Shown: positions 23,701 to 35,788, counted from the first letter of the stretch. The stretch: 64,000 nt of DNA from Nematostella vectensis (GCF_932526225.1 NC_064037.1:8228203-8292202), one strand, 5' to 3'. Numbers and translations: made by a program. The notes: generated by a model from the sequence alone, not told the origin.

Positions 23701-26700
23701 GCAGCCCCATTCCAAATGACAGGGTCTCAAAAACCATGCCGTCACCATGTTTGAGGTGGGTAAGCTGACAGACGAGTCCATGGATAGCTTCCTGTCTGAG
23801 CTTGAGAAGGTTGACACCACAGCAGAGGGTGAGGCCCAGAGGTATTTCGACCATGCAGTCACTCTACGTAACACCATACTCTTCCTAAGATACAACAGGA
23901 CTCTTGGTACCGACAGCACCTTGCCCATCGGCCTTGGTGAGTATTACCCCGTACAGGATAAAAGACAGAAACATACTTTATCAATGTTCTAGTCAGGGCC
24001 GTAGCAGGGGGTGGGGCACTGGGGGGCATGTGCCCCCCAATATTTTCAAAAATTATAAGGAAATGTCCAGTAGGGGCGTGGCTGTTCCCCCCAATATCCT
24101 CTGTATTGTTCCCCCCCCCCCCCTCAATCTTATGTGGCCTGCTACAGCTCTGGTCTAGTGATAACCAATTTATTTCATCAGGCTCTTGGTCATGTGTAAT
24201 AGATAAATAGGTGAATGAATACATTTTGGAAAAGCTAATCAACCCCTTGCACTGATTTGCTAGATTAGGAGGGATACAATATTGTTGAGTTAAAGTGTCA
24301 TAGAAGTCTCAGGCAGTTATGGAATACAGCTTAGGATCAAAGTTGTTTAATTGTATGGAGGGAGGAGCCATGAAACTCAGAAAAAAAGTCCTAAATCATG
24401 CGTTCCCTCATAGGTGTTGCTCATTGTTTTCCATAGACTTGCTGCGGTGTGAGAGCCTGAATGGACTTGATGCTGCTGCATGCAGTCGAGTGCTTCAAAA
24501 GAACTACAGGTGAGCTAGGTGAGAGAGAGGGAGACAGACTTTTTTTAAGAAAAAAAAGGAAAGACCGGTTTGCTTGCTAAGTATGCTTCTAGTTGAGTAC
24601 AGAGGGTGAATACAGGGTGAGCTGCACTGTAAACTCTTGTACCATTGCTAGTGTTACTAAATAATGTCAATTATGTCGTCTCCAGTTTGCTGGTGTCTAT
24701 GGCGCCTTTAAGTCATGAGATACGTCCTGTCACAAGTTGCGTTCCACCTCACCTGGGTCCAGCTATCCCAGAAGTGAACTCTGTCTGGTTCAAGCTGTTC
24801 CTGTACCAGCTGGTGGGTATGGGGCCACCCTCACTTCTACTCGTCAAGGGAACACGGCTGCGATGGCTACCAGCCATCTTTGAGGTTTGTCTTTCAGATT
24901 CAAAGTCCAACTTGCGTGACGCTGTTTTGAAGGCTTTACAACCTTATTCAAACGAATGGCAATTCTAGCAGCGAATGCAATTTTATTAAATTTAATCCAT
25001 GTACAAAATGGTTAAAGGATGGCTGTATTGTTTTCGTAGAGTCATAGAATTTAATATACTCATAATACACAAAACCATGATATGTACATTGTCTGGCAAC
25101 TCCAACCAACAGCTTAGATAACGGGGTAGTCATAGAATTTGAAATACTCAAAGTAAAACCTGTGCACATTGCCTACAGTCCGACTGTTTAGAAAATAGGG
25201 TAGTCATAGAATTTAAAAAAACTCGAAGCAAAACCAAAATATGTTACATTGCCCTACAAGTCCCACTAACACCTTAAGTAACAGGTAGACATGGTTATGA
25301 TATTGTCCTACAAGTCCGACAAACGGATTAGGTTACAGGGTAGACAGCGTATGTGGATTGTCTTGCAAGTCTGACGAACACCTTAGGTAACAGGGTGGTT
25401 ATATGAAATTTAAAATATTCAAAGGGTTTGCTGTTGTTGGCAGGACTATGAGCGGTTGTTGATCACCACATGGGGACATGACCCTGGTATTGTACCCGTG
25501 TCCAACGTCCTGCTTGCCCTCAATGACGCTCTCTCACACTCGGCTGTACTAGTCCAGGTATGATGTACCTCTGTTGAAGTGTTATGACAGATGCCTTTCT
25601 GAAAACAAAGCTGTTTTACTGCTGTTTTGGGTATTAGCCCTTTGTTGTTGCAATTCTGTTTGTCGTTCTAGCTACCTGTCTGTCTGTCTTGTATTTCGCC
25701 CTGATAATAACCTTTTGTCTTTTTTGTAGGCGCATGGTGTACACTCAGAGGGGAAAGTCATCAACATCTCATTCCCACTCGATAAAACAGAAGGTAAACC
25801 ATCTTGCAAATGGGGAAAGATCCTTGCTACTTACACAATGTAATTCTAACCTCTACTGGGTTGATGGTGGACTTACACAGTACAGCACTAACATAATAAG
25901 GCACTGCCTTTACTGGGTTCAGTGCTGATGGTGGACTTACACAGTACAACACTAACATTATAATGCACAGCCTGTACTGGGTTCAGTGTTGATGGTGGAC
26001 TTACACAGTGTCACACTAACATAATAAGGCACTGCCTTTAGTAGGCATAGCGCTGGTCGTGGACTTACACGTAAAACACTAACATAGAAATGTACAGCCT
26101 GGACTGAGTAATGATTGACAGCCCTTAATATCTTTAACGAAGAAACCACCTTCCTCTGCTTTCGCCATTGACCTCTGTGTTGTCTTAATCTGGGGGAGGG
26201 GAGGGGGGGAGTTCTACCACTTATTACCACCACTGACAACCGAGTGTTCTAACTCTGTGTCAACAGGTGAATTCTCCATGGACAACCTCTCCGCACATCC
26301 AGCCATACGAGAACTAGCAAAGAACCTGGACTTGGAGCACACGTGCGGGTATGTCTCCTTGCTGAATACTAAGATCGATACGAAGCCCCGACGAGCGTTC
26401 ACCCCGGCCAAGTCACCACCACCGGTCGAGACAACACCGAGATCAATATCGCCTTCGGAACCAATCAATAGCGATTCGATTACCGGCACGACGCCACACG
26501 CTATTAACAACTTAGGAAATTCAACAATGGACGATATCACTGCAAGGACAATCTCGCCTTCGGAACCAACCAATACTGACTCGGAGACTGAAAGCAGTTT
26601 CGAGGAGACTCCGCTCAGTGGTTTTGCGAGTGTGGGAATGGACTATCGATCCTCTGACGATATGGTGATTGTAAATGGCGTCGGGTGTACTACAAGCGCA

Positions 26701-28434
26701 TGCGCGTCCAAAGACTGGCTGCCGCTGGATTTGTGTTTTGGCGTGCCTCTCTTTGATGGGGATTTGAGTGAGGAAGTTTGCAATAAGGTGAGTTGTGCCC
26801 GCTGACCCAACTTGCGTGATCCGTGGTTTCGTAAGCTCTAAAGCTCTATGCTATTGTGATATTAACTTCGGTAGTGAACTAAATCCGCTTTAATCCCCGC
26901 GAAACTCAACCCAGGGCCGCCACAGGGGGTGGGGCTTTGGGGACACGTGACACCCACGTGACAAATAACACCAACCTCCCCCCAGCACACACGCACATAA
27001 AAAGGTTTTAAAAGATTATAAGAAAATAGCGGCGTTATTTCTTTCAAAATTCAGTATTCATAACAAAAACAAAAAAACATTGAACAGTACTTCACTGCCA
27101 AAATAGGGATCCTCAAAATAAAACTTTTTCCGCAAGCGTTATGTTAATTGCGTTATGCTCGGGATGCCTTCGGTTGACCGTGAGCCTAGAGTAGCTGGGG
27201 GGTCCCCAAACCCGAAAAGAACGCTAGAGACAGGTTTACTTATTTCATTGTAGACCAGGGATAAATACGGCTATCTCGACATTGGATCGGATAAAAAGGG
27301 CATTCATCCCCGTGTTAGCGTTAACCCGGCTCAGGCATACGTTGGGACCTATGTGATCGCCCTTTCACCAAATATAGCGTTTTAATTGTAAGTGCGACAG
27401 CTGGTGGTTTAAGGTTAGGCTACCAGCCTAAAATTAATTCCGTGTACAATTTAACTCCGCTTTCAGATATCCTCCAAGGGACTGTGCATGGAAGAAAGGT
27501 GAGCGGACAGAAAGATGTCCTAGTACTATCTAGAAAGATACACTAGTCCCCTTTTAAATGTCGCCTTTTTGCACCAAGCGCGGCCTTGCCTCGCTCGGTC
27601 CTTATATTTCTATAGTCCCTGACTTCAAAGCTCTTAAAGGGGCAGTGTCATGGTAAGAGCTTTGCAATAGTTCTCCGGCCCGGACACAATGAATTTAAGT
27701 TAAATTCTAATATTAACTTATGAGCCTTTGGTACATGCGGGAGACTTAAATTTAAAGGAAATGACCACAAACTGTCAATAAACATAGTTTTCAATAAAAT
27801 ATTGCATGTTATTTCAACAAGGCATTGACAGCTTAAAGTTCAATTGTTTGTAGACAATTAAAAGCCGACAATAAACACTGACTCCAGACATGCGCAGTAC
27901 CATGACGCTGCCCCTTTTAACCACGTTCTGGATAAACCATTTAGGTGTATCCCATGATCCCTGCACCCTTATAGACCACGCCCTCACGAACCATGTCCTT
28001 GTTTCAGCGTCAAGAGCCTGGTCAAGTCAAGCCGTTTGCTGTCCCTCACCGTATTGGACTTCATAGCGCAGCACCAGGTACCCCTCCCCCGACACCAATA
28101 GACTCTTCGATAGGCAAATACTATCGCCAAACCTTCCTCGTTGACACAAAATATATTTAGTCTTTACAAACTGTGTGACCGTTCATTAAAACTAACGTAA
28201 AACCTTCCATTCTGACGGAAAAATACATTTAGTACTTACAAATTGTCCAGCCGTAATCCAACAATTTTTTCTGTCCTTTTTTTGTAGGACCCTTCACAAA
28301 CCCAAGACACGTTGAGTGACCCCAAGGCTCAAGCCTTGGTCCTAAACACGACTCCTGAAGAGACATTTATACCTTACCCCACGCGTAACCTATTATTCAA
28401 TGAAGGTGTCCTAAAAGACTGGGACGGTAGATGA
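15930..28434 (+). CDS. FAM91A1: FAM91A, complete, 22 exons, 880 residues
   Basis: FAM91A1 works with WDR11, C17orf75 and TBC1D23 in capturing endosome-derived vesicles at the trans-Golgi. Exons: 15930-16016, 16122-16206, 17747-17817, 18259-18397, 18655-18722, 19199-19315, 20398-20488, 20862-20924, 21489-21595, 21748-21786, 22054-22175, 22682-22818, 22949-23031, 23723-23936, 24437-24509, 24686-24884, 25444-25557, 25730-25793, 26267-26787, 27467-27498, 28008-28077, 28288-28434. All phases agree and the sum is exactly 881 codons. Diagnostic segments: [93 protein letters not shown] and [11 protein letters not shown]. The Ser/Thr/Pro-rich stretch in exon 19 ([18 protein letters not shown]) is the variable linker. 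Human FAM91A1 is about 840 residues. The protein stops soon after the GVLKDWDGR element, so the vertebrate C-terminal tail is absent. Exon 13 has a NAGNAG acceptor (22944-22948). Confidence 0.97.
16418..16535 (+). repeat. Dispersed repeat (CCCGATTCAT family), copy 1
   Basis: CCCGATTCATACGTCGCG, CTGCCGTGC, AATTGTTTATTTGTAT and ATGTTGATTCAATAGGTT recur in the same order and orientation at 42130-42262. It lies in FAM91A intron 2. No coding capacity; class unknown. Confidence 0.65.
17109..17337 (+). pseudogene. Exon-like fragment with an internal stop, in FAM91A intron 2
   Basis: Between an acceptor (TTAACAG) and a donor (CT|GTAAGT) one frame reads like protein: [39 protein letters not shown], stop, then [20 protein letters not shown] and ARYELGL. 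Only the TAA in the middle breaks it. Entry and exit phases agree (two bases carried in, two out). I do not recognise the family, and it is not part of FAM91A, whose exons 2 and 3 join perfectly around it. It could be a dead exon of a nested gene or an unspliced retro-fragment. Confidence 0.4.
19270..19900 (+). repeat. Tandem repeat seeded on the FAM91A exon 6 donor, about nine copies
   Basis: The end of exon 6 plus its donor (TACAGATTGGC, GTCACAGAGGATGATATAAG, GGTATGTACTATA) is followed by eight or so diverging copies with a period of about 60-66 bp. Many keep the AAGGGTATGTACT donor. Copies decay with distance from the exon. Confidence 0.92.
20749..20793. repeat. C-run and (CA)n microsatellite
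   Basis: A short run of C followed by about 18 CA dinucleotides in FAM91A intron 7. Confidence 0.95.
23994..24152. mobile_element. hAT-like MITE fragment, CAGGGCCGTAGCAGG ends
   Basis: Left CAGGGCCGTAGCAGG and right CCTGCTACAGCTCTGG are imperfect inverted ends of about 159 bp. TCTAGT is present on both outer sides, a plausible remnant of a target duplication. It lies in FAM91A intron 14. The CCCC-rich interior is low-complexity. A related trace (CAGGGCCGCCACAGGGGG) is at 26912 in intron 19. Confidence 0.65.
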
Positions 28435-28800
28435 TGATCACCTATTCTTCTCGATGTAATCGGATTATTTTCCCTACACGTAACGTAGTGTCCAATGAAG
28501 GTGTCCTAAAAGACTGGGACGGTAGATGGTGATCACCTATTCTTCTCGATGTTTATTCGGATTATTTTCCCTACACGTAACGTAGTGTCCAATGAAGGTG
28601 TCCTAAAAGACTGGGACGGTAGATGATGGTCACCTATTCTTCTCGATGTTTATTCGGATTATTTTCCCTACACGTAACGTAGTGTCCAATGAAGGTGTCC
28701 TAAAAGACTGGAACGGTAAATGATGATCACCTATTCTTCTCGATGTTTATTCGGATTATTTTCCCTACACGTAACGTAGTGTCCAATGAAGGACGGCGGA
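28380..28800 (+). repeat. 95-97-bp tandem repeat containing the FAM91A stop codon
   Basis: The last codons of FAM91A and the stop (AATGAAGGTGTCCTAAAAGA, CTGGGACGGTAGATGA) begin at 28398 and recur at 28493, 28590, 28687 and 28784. Periods are 95, 97, 97 and 97 bp. The fifth copy is truncated after AATGAAGG. The downstream copies are nearly identical to each other. Confidence 0.97.
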
Positions 28801-28828
28801 TGATAATCCTTCTGGATATTTATTGGAG

Positions 28829-29322
28829 ATGCTCTTACTCCCTGACTGCGCACGCAAGGGGCTCATGCGCGGACATCTTTATGAAGGACATGCGGAAAAA
28901 CCTGGTAAACGCGCAATTTCAGATAGAGAGAGAAGACACAATTACTTACAATGGCTATAGGTTCCTTGTTCTACGGACTGATTTTCTAAACACAAATAAC
29001 GTGAGGCTGAAGTGCACATAACCAGATTTTGGCTTTTTAAGATAATTTTTCCTTGATCATAATTGCCCGGTGTATCAGTTCAGGGACGAAACGCTCAAAT
29101 TTCAATGACACTTTACAAAAAGTCGCATCAATTTAAAAAAAGTCGCACTTGATATTTTGTTTGCTATAAGTTACTAAGTACTCTGATAAATTTTCCGCCT
29201 TATTCGATGTGAAATGGGCTTATTTGAAGCGTCATGTCATGTTTTTCCGTCATGTCGATGTGGTGCATTTACTCCCTGACTGCGCATGCAAGGGGTTCAT
29301 GCGCGGACATCTTTATGAAGTA
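28829..29322 (+). repeat. Dispersed direct repeat of about 50 bp
   Basis: TCCCTGACTGCGCACGCAAG, GGGCTCATGCGCGGACATC and TTTATGAAG at about 28839-28887 recur at about 29272-29322 with two changes. No gene is evident between them. Confidence 0.85.
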
Positions 29323-30240
29323 GATAAAGATTTCAAGAAATTCACTGTAGATATTAAAGGCGGTTGAATTGGGTGCGATCAGCGCTTAAGCATTTTCACG
29401 TCCTAGATAGAAGAGACCTTCTGTATGCACAACCGTAGTGTCGGAGATAGTCACTGAACGAGAACGCGTCTCTAGGATAATCAGGGATGCTAATTACAAA
29501 GTAAAATGTTTTAGTTTAGCAGGCTCGCATCAGTAGTTTAGCTGGTCTCCTTTTGTGTGGAGAGTGGAAGAGGGATTACAGCTTTCATTCCTTTGTGATT
29601 CCTGATAACTAACTGATTTGCGAGCTACCCACTTCCGCGGCAAGTAGAATGAAAATGGTAGTTATAGTATTTATGAACGTTAAAACAATAGTACCATACT
29701 CTCACCGAAACAGTGAGAGTATTTACATTTCCCAACTCTTACCTATTCCGTAAAGTCGCTGTCCTTTGATATCGATACTTAATAGAGATGGGTGGGTGTG
29801 CCTCCAGGGAATTTTGAACGACCTATCACGTCTTAGTTTGGGACAATGTACACTGGCCCCGACAGACGGGCTGTTTGATTCAATCTGTGAGGCAGTTAGT
29901 TGAAGGTTATATGGACCTCATATGCAAACTGGGCATGGGACGTTATCTATAAAAAGCCTGTTATCATTTGCCATACGATCAGAAAATGATTATATGATTC
30001 TAGAGATATCCCTCTTCCACGAATGGAATTGTAAATTCCGATCGGATGGTGGTATTAAAGTGCTCTTTCATTGTTTAAAGCCTCCGTGTTATTCATATAA
30101 ACACTTTCTTTCGGCAAATTTTCCAGGGCGGAAACTTCAGGGCTGGAAGGTACTTTAAAAATTATCCCCGTGTTAAACTTGGCTGGGCTGTGCAATGGGC
30201 TTTTTTTATTATTATCGATTGTTTCCGTATATCATGCTTT
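29323..30240. other. Intergenic, no gene seen
   Basis: No exon with good splice sites, no recognised protein and no repeat of note. Confidence 0.45.
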
Positions 30241-30635
30241 GATTTTTCTGATTGGGTTTTAAGCAAATCTTTGTGCGCATCTAGACGAATTTTCTAAGAA
30301 ATAATAAGGTTCTATGGGGACCCTACCACCCCCCCCTAAAAAAAACGAAACGAAAATCAGTCGTGTCATGCACTTATGAAATATAATAACAACAATTTGT
30401 GTGATTCGCACTCTCACCTCATAAATATAACGACAAAATCCAGTAAAAATACTTGAAATAGAAGTTTTTATCGAGCTTTGATAGCTGCACATCCCAACGT
30501 TTACTTGGGCATTTTTTTCCTTAAATTCCTGAAATGTCTTTGAAATAAAAAAAATTAAGAATCTGTCATTCGAATGTGTAGGACTATTCTCCCCGTCCTT
30601 TGTTTCGCCAGGCGTCGGGGACAGCTTATCTGTAC

Positions 30636-30960
30636 AGGACCCGAAATGATCCCAGGACCCGAAATGATCCCAGGACCCGAAACGATCCCAGGACCCGAAA
30701 CGATCCCAGGACCCGAAATGATCCCAGGACCCGAAATGATCCCAGGACCCGAAACGATCCCAGGACCCGAAATGATCCCAGGACCCGAAACGATCCCAGG
30801 ACCCGAAACGATCCCAGGACCCGAAATGATCCCAGGACCCGAAATGATCCCAGGACCCGAAACGATCCCAGGACCCGAAATGATCCCAGGACCCGAAACG
30901 ATCCCAGGACCCGAAACCATTCCAGGACCCGAAACGATCCCAGGACCCGAAACGATCCCC
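30636..30960. repeat. 18-bp minisatellite, about 18 copies
   Basis: The unit GGACCCGAAAYGATCCCA (Y = T or C) is repeated about 18 times with almost no other change. Because 18 is divisible by three, frames on both strands stay open across it and encode GPETIP, RTRNDP, SGPGII, RVLGSF and FGSWDH repeats. None of these is evidence for a gene. Confidence 0.97.
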
Positions 30961-32510
30961 AAAAGTACCCCAACTGATCCCGGGAGCCGAAACGATCCCC
31001 AAGAGTCCCACAGTAATGGACAACTAAAGGAATGTGTAAGGATTGGCTTTCAGTTTTAAAAACATATCAAAAATTTAGCTTTGTTTGTATTATTAAAAGG
31101 AAATTTACATTAACTAAAACTATAGTATTAAGATTTTTATATACGACTGCGGGGGAAATACAGTGGTTGAGTCAGAAATTGGGGTCAACTAACAATTCCT
31201 GTGATAGTAATTTGAGGAGCCCGGCGTGGATAAATCATTTTTACATAACAAGCCATAAAAGAAAGTCTTTACAGATGGGACATGCTGCTTTACCTAGGAA
31301 GCAAAATGTTTTAAAGTTATTTTTTGGCATGTTTGTTTTCGGTGAATGAAACACCTATCATATCATGAGATCATGCCGGGGTGTACGCACGACTACATAA
31401 GGAAATTCAAAACTCACATAATATTGCTTTCACATCCTCTTAATATTTTGCATCGGTAGTAGAAGGGTTGTTTGAGTGTATTACTCAGTGTGCTTTTGTC
31501 ATTCCATCTTCTCGGCCAAACCGGCTGCCTAAAATGTGTCGGTAAATATTCGCTCGTGTGAACAAGGATTTCGTGGTGAAATACATGTTTGGTTGTCAGA
31601 TGAATATTTATTTTTAGGGGTGATGTTTACCGGAAATGAGATTTATAGTGTCGGAGTCATGTGTCGGAACCGCAAAATGTTAAGAGTGTGATGGAAGGTC
31701 AAAAGTTTTGTACAGGACCCGAAATGATCCCAGGACCCGAAACGATCCCCAAAAGTTCCCCAACTGATCCCGGGACCCGAAACGATCCCCAGGAGTCCCC
31801 GAAATGAACCCCAAGGAATTGCAGTAATGGACAAACAAAAGGAATGTGGAAGGATTGGCTTTCAGTTTTAAAAACATATTAAACATTTTAGCGTAATTTT
31901 TTGTTACTATTCAGAAATTTGAATTAACTAAAACCGTAGCATTAAGATTTTTATATACGACTTCGCGGGAAATACAGCTTTCGAGCTTTCGACAGCTTTG
32001 TTGAGTCAGCAATTGGGGTCAAATGAACGCCTGAAGAACCAGGCGTGAATAAATCATTTATACATAACAAGCCATAAAAGAAAGTATCCACAGATTAGAC
32101 ATGCCTCTGCTTTCCCGTAGGAAAATGTTTGTTTGTGTACGGTGAATGAAAGACCTATCATAAAGAGGGATAGAGAGAAATCATGCAATGGTGTACGCAC
32201 TACTACAGTACATAAGGAATTTCAAAACTCACATATTGCTTTCAACCAAAGCCACATCTCATAATATTTTGCAACGGTAGTAAAAGGGTTGTTCGAGTGC
32301 ATTACTCAGTGTGCTTTTGTCATTCCATCTTCTCGGCCAAACCGGCTGTCGGTAAATATTCGCCCGTGTGAACATGGATTTCGTGGTGAAATACGCGTTT
32401 GGTTGTCAAATGAATATAGATTTTTTAGGGGTGATGTTTACCGGAAACGAGATTTATAGTGTGAGAGTCATGTGATGGAACTGCAAATGTTTCGAAGGTC
32501 AAAAGTTTGG
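30636..32510 (+). repeat. Tandem segmental duplication of about 0.8-1.1 kb
   Basis: After the 18-mer array, the block from AACGATCCCCAAAAGT through GGAATGTG, GATTGGCTTTCAGTTTTAAA, CGGCCAAACCGGCTG to GAAGGTCAAAAGTTT (30950-31712) is repeated at about 31738-32503. The two blocks differ by small indels. The second is headed by only two or three 18-mer units (31715-31790). Each array starts with GTACAGGACCCGAAA. Confidence 0.9.
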
Positions 32511-32764
32511 TTGCTCTGAGCAAGGCTGTGCTTTGGCTGTGCTATGTTTATGTTGTACTCCTTTCCGAGTAGCAACTTAAAGTTGTGTATTTGATTTGGA
32601 CTCTGTTTATGGGTTTACCGCCGGGGCAATGTAATAAATAGAAGTATTGTATTGGAATTTAATTTTTTTAAGTCATGTTATTTAGAAATAGATTCACTGT
32701 CAACCCTTAATTATGCTGGGAAGTGCTTTCTTCTGCTTTCCCTTTGTCCATTACCACAATTCAG

Positions 32765-32829
32765 TGGGGTTGATTTCGGGGACTCCTGGTATCGTTTCGG
32801 GTCCTGGGATCATTTCGGGTCCTGTACAG
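32765..32829 (-). repeat. Third, inverted 18-mer minisatellite locus
   Basis: TCGTTTCGGGTCCTGGGATC and ATTTCGGGTCCTGTACAG are the reverse complement of the array at 30636. TTTGTCCATTACC lies just before, as at the other two loci. All three share a GGTCCTGTACA boundary. Confidence 0.85.
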
Positions 32830-33158
32830 GCCCCCAAGGATGCTGGGGACGTGACGAGGATATGGAATCCTGTGCCTTATTTCTTGGAAGTGGCGTGGCT
32901 TGAGCATAGTCCATTTGAGCAGTAAGTTAAGTTAAGAGGTAAGTTAAGAGTTTGGTTATTCCCGTATTTTAGGGAAATTCTCTCTTTAAGAATTGCTAGA
33001 AAAGAATCGAAGCCTAATTCACTTACATATCAAATTGTATGCGTCCCTTACGGGCAAATTTGCTTAAATTGCTTAAATAAGAATCTCCATCGTGATGCAC
33101 GCTTTTATTTCTTATTTATAGTGTTGTCGCGTGCGAAAACTCAAATTTTTCTTTATAT
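32829..33158 (+). repeat. Long direct repeat, left copy
   Basis: GGCCCCCAAGGATGCTGGGG through GTTGTCGCGTGCGAAAACTC is about 95% identical to 39635-39956. This copy lacks CTGAAGTCTGAG, which the right copy has before GGTAAGTTAAGAG, and carries an extra TTAAG duplication. One frame in the right copy reads GDVTRIWNPVPYFLEVAWLE then HSPFEQLKSER before GGTAAGT, so it may contain an exon. I do not recognise it. Confidence 0.88.
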
Positions 33159-33306
33159 GTTATAGGTCAAACATTTGCAATGACTGAGCAATAGTAGATT
33201 TCTAAATGGTTATTATTTGAATTTCAAGATCTGGATTCCACATTTTAATGCCAACATGGATCATCAAGCATAGTTTTAAGCCTTAGGCAGTAAGTTTAAC
33301 GATGCT

Positions 33307-33577
33307 AACCTGCAGAGATGCTCGCGCCGGTACGATTGGTTCTGGGTACAGAACGGTAAGGGGTTTTGAAAGTTCTCCTCCCACTTACTGGATCTCTCTG
33401 AAATTTCATGAAATAGGGCTTAGAAGTTTTTTTTCTCTTCTTTGTCTTTAAAGTACTTCCTAACTCAAGGAAAAGCTCTGCTTCAGTCAGTTTTTTCTTC
33501 TTCGGTGCTCGCTTGCCTTCCGCCATATTGAAAATGAAGTGCAACAATATGCTTTGTAGCCGAGCCTTATTTGCCAT
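33307..33577 (-). CDS. Possible first exon of an unrecognised gene
   Basis: The frame starts at an ATG in good context (caaaATGGCA), has a second start at AATATGGCGGAA, and runs about 90 codons. It is strongly basic (EGKRAPKKKKLTEAELFLEL, KTKKRKKTSKPYFMKFQRD, SVPRTNRTGAS). It can end at a donor-like GCAG|GTTAGC at 33310/33309 or at the TAG shortly after. No following exon was found on the minus strand before the repeat region. It is GC-richer than the flanks. Could be a small nuclear or ribosome-associated protein; unproven. Confidence 0.4.
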
Positions 33578-33599
33578 TTTGCCTTTGGATTAGCAATAA

Positions 33600-34820
33600 T
33601 TGGTAATTGAAGCGTAAATGTCACTTACCTAATATATAGATTTAGGCACTGCCTATAAGCGGAGCCAGCATTGAACACCTGTGTTGACTGATTGAGGTAT
33701 TTTTTGGGGATCTAGGATCCTGCTCTTTACTGAGATTTATTTATTGTACCAACCAAATGGATCCAGGCCTTATTCAATGATTTAAATTATGTAGTACATC
33801 AAAGTTAACAAACACAATTCCTGGTGTGAATATGGCTGTCAAAGTTGTCAAGAGTCTAATGGTAAATTCTTATGTCCCATCATAAAAGTTCCATTATAAA
33901 TATATTTTTTTTAATCAAAACAATACTCCGACAAGCTTTGCCCTTGTGCAGAATAGGTCATGGATGTAACAGCATTCTAAAGATTTGAAATAATATATTT
34001 AGACTGTTTAGATGCCATACTGTAATTTTTATGTATTGATTTAGTGGCGATTCTCTCCTTCATTGGACCGAATATTCAGAAAAATGTCTGGAAATTAAAA
34101 CACAAAAATATATCTCCTTTCATGCATTACATATTGGTGCACCACTAATGTACATTTGTAAAGCTACATTCTGACAAGCTTTGTCCTTGCGAAGAACAAG
34201 TAATGGATGAAACAGGATTTCAAAGATAGAATATAGTGTCAGACACAATTTTAGATAAGATGCAATGCTGAAGTTTTAATGTACCATTTTAAGTGGTGAT
34301 TTTCCATCCCCATGGGAATTTATATCTACAAATATACATCCAGTAATGCATTATATTTTTGTGTTTTTAGAAACCCTGGATCCAACCATTCCAATTAAAT
34401 AAATCTAAACCTTTAAAATAAATGTAATGGAAAAGAGACTTGCTAAGGAAATCCTAAAAAGAAGATATAAGTGAAAGTACTAAATGAAAATTTCTAATTT
34501 AAAAATCAAATCTGTTTATTAATTTATTTTTGGTGTAGAGGGGAAATAGCAAAGAGCATCAAAATCATCAACAGGGAGAAGGAAAGGAAGAAACATGACT
34601 CAGTTCTTTAAATGTTTGAAAAGAAAATATAATAACAATAATGTGATAATTATATTCAGTACTTTCCTAAAATATCCCCTTTCCCATTATCTTTAGGTTA
34701 ATAGAAAACTGTTTTTGTTACAGATTTATTATTTAAAAAGCAAAATTTTGTTTTTAGTTTTATATAATATAAGTATCTTGTTCTAAAAAAAACCTATTGA
34801 GTGTGTACTGCTGAATCACA
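33600..34820. other. Intergenic AT-rich DNA, no gene seen
   Basis: Two loosely similar stretches (about 33890-34110 and 34150-34380, sharing CTCCGACAAGCTTTGCCCTT-like and TCAAAGAT motifs) suggest an old duplication. No exon or RNA gene was seen. Confidence 0.45.
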
Positions 34821-34828
34821 TAGTAATG

Positions 34829-35033
34829 CCCTAGTCATTTGAGCCCCCTCCCTTATGGTCCTGGGGAAGTCAGGGGTTAATGTGGGGTTTTAGATTACTT
34901 TTTAACCAGAATATATCAAGAGGGGTGGTGGTATTGACTGTTTTTGACTCTTAACTTGGAAACAGGCTTTTATTAAAGTCTAATCCCCCACCCTTTCCTG
35001 GGACCATGTGTGTGGGGGTATCAAATGACTAGT
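34829..35033. mobile_element. MITE with CTAGTCATTTGA inverted ends
   Basis: The left end CTAGTCATTTGAGCCCCCTC is mirrored by the right end GGGGGTATCAAATGACTAG. Internal pairs such as GGTCCTGGGGAAG and CTTTCCTGGGACC extend the palindrome. It is about 205 bp and non-coding, related to 9204-9745. Confidence 0.8.
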
Positions 35034-35599
35034 GAATAAGAACTCCCTACTGTCTTTCAGACACGTCTTTCAAGACATGGTTTTCAATTCTCATGTCTTC
35101 AGTCTTTAGCATTCATTTTGGCCCTCAGGTAGTCCCTGGTTCATAAAAGAGTGACATTTCTTTCAAAACAATCTTTTTATCAAGACATTTATAATCTGAC
35201 TAATTTCCACAAATATTTGAAAAAAAAACATGAAATGTAAGATGCAGACAATAACAATACATATTGGCAATAGGGGTTGAATTTTGTTTTGTTTTTATCC
35301 TCGGTAAGGAAAATTTCTCTTGTAAGTTGAAAAAGTTGCTGTATCTTCTAAGGATATGTTATCTTCTTAGGACTACGAGCACAGGATATAAAGACAAGAA
35401 CGGTCTTCTTTACCAGTATATGACAAATGCAACACGATATTGGTTAGCCTTTATGAAATATTTCAACAGAATCAAGAATAAAGATAGAACAAAGAATGTC
35501 AAAACAAAAGGTGTTATGCTCATTCTCAAAGCAAACAAAAAGGACAACAAAAAGCCCAATAACTGTCAATAGAAATCGTCGTCTGAAACTCACCTTGCA

Positions 35600-35788
35600 T
35601 TTTGTCGCTTTCTTGTGGTTGTGAGATATTTTACATGCCATCCGCTCTCAATTATCAATCACATCCTCGAAGAAACTTGCAATATACACACTGCTTTCAA
35701 TATTTTGAAATATTTTTCGCGTTTTCCGTTAAAAATCATCCGAGATCGTAACGTAATCGACCGGAAGTAAACTGGTGACAATGCGGCT
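35600..35788 (-). mobile_element. TTAA MITE family A, copy 2 (one end only)
   Basis: On the minus strand this repeats the 4422-4667 element from its end (GCATTGTCACCAGTTTACTT next to TTAA at 35789-35792) through GATGATTTTTAACGGAAA and GCAGTGTG to GAGCGGATG. It then diverges, so the other end is missing or lost. Confidence 0.78.

Noticed and set aside
30636-30960. CRISPR-like array
   Set aside because: Units are contiguous 18-mers without spacers, in a eukaryotic genome.
30259-31059. Overlapping long frames with GPETIP, SWDHFG or RTRNDP repeats
   Set aside because: All arise from an 18-bp minisatellite, which keeps every stop-free frame open. There is no splice context and no unique coding sequence of substance.
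35264-35572. 102-codon plus-strand frame
   Set aside because: Low complexity (Lys/Asn-rich), no similarity recognised, no splice or start context, and it lies next to MITE copies.
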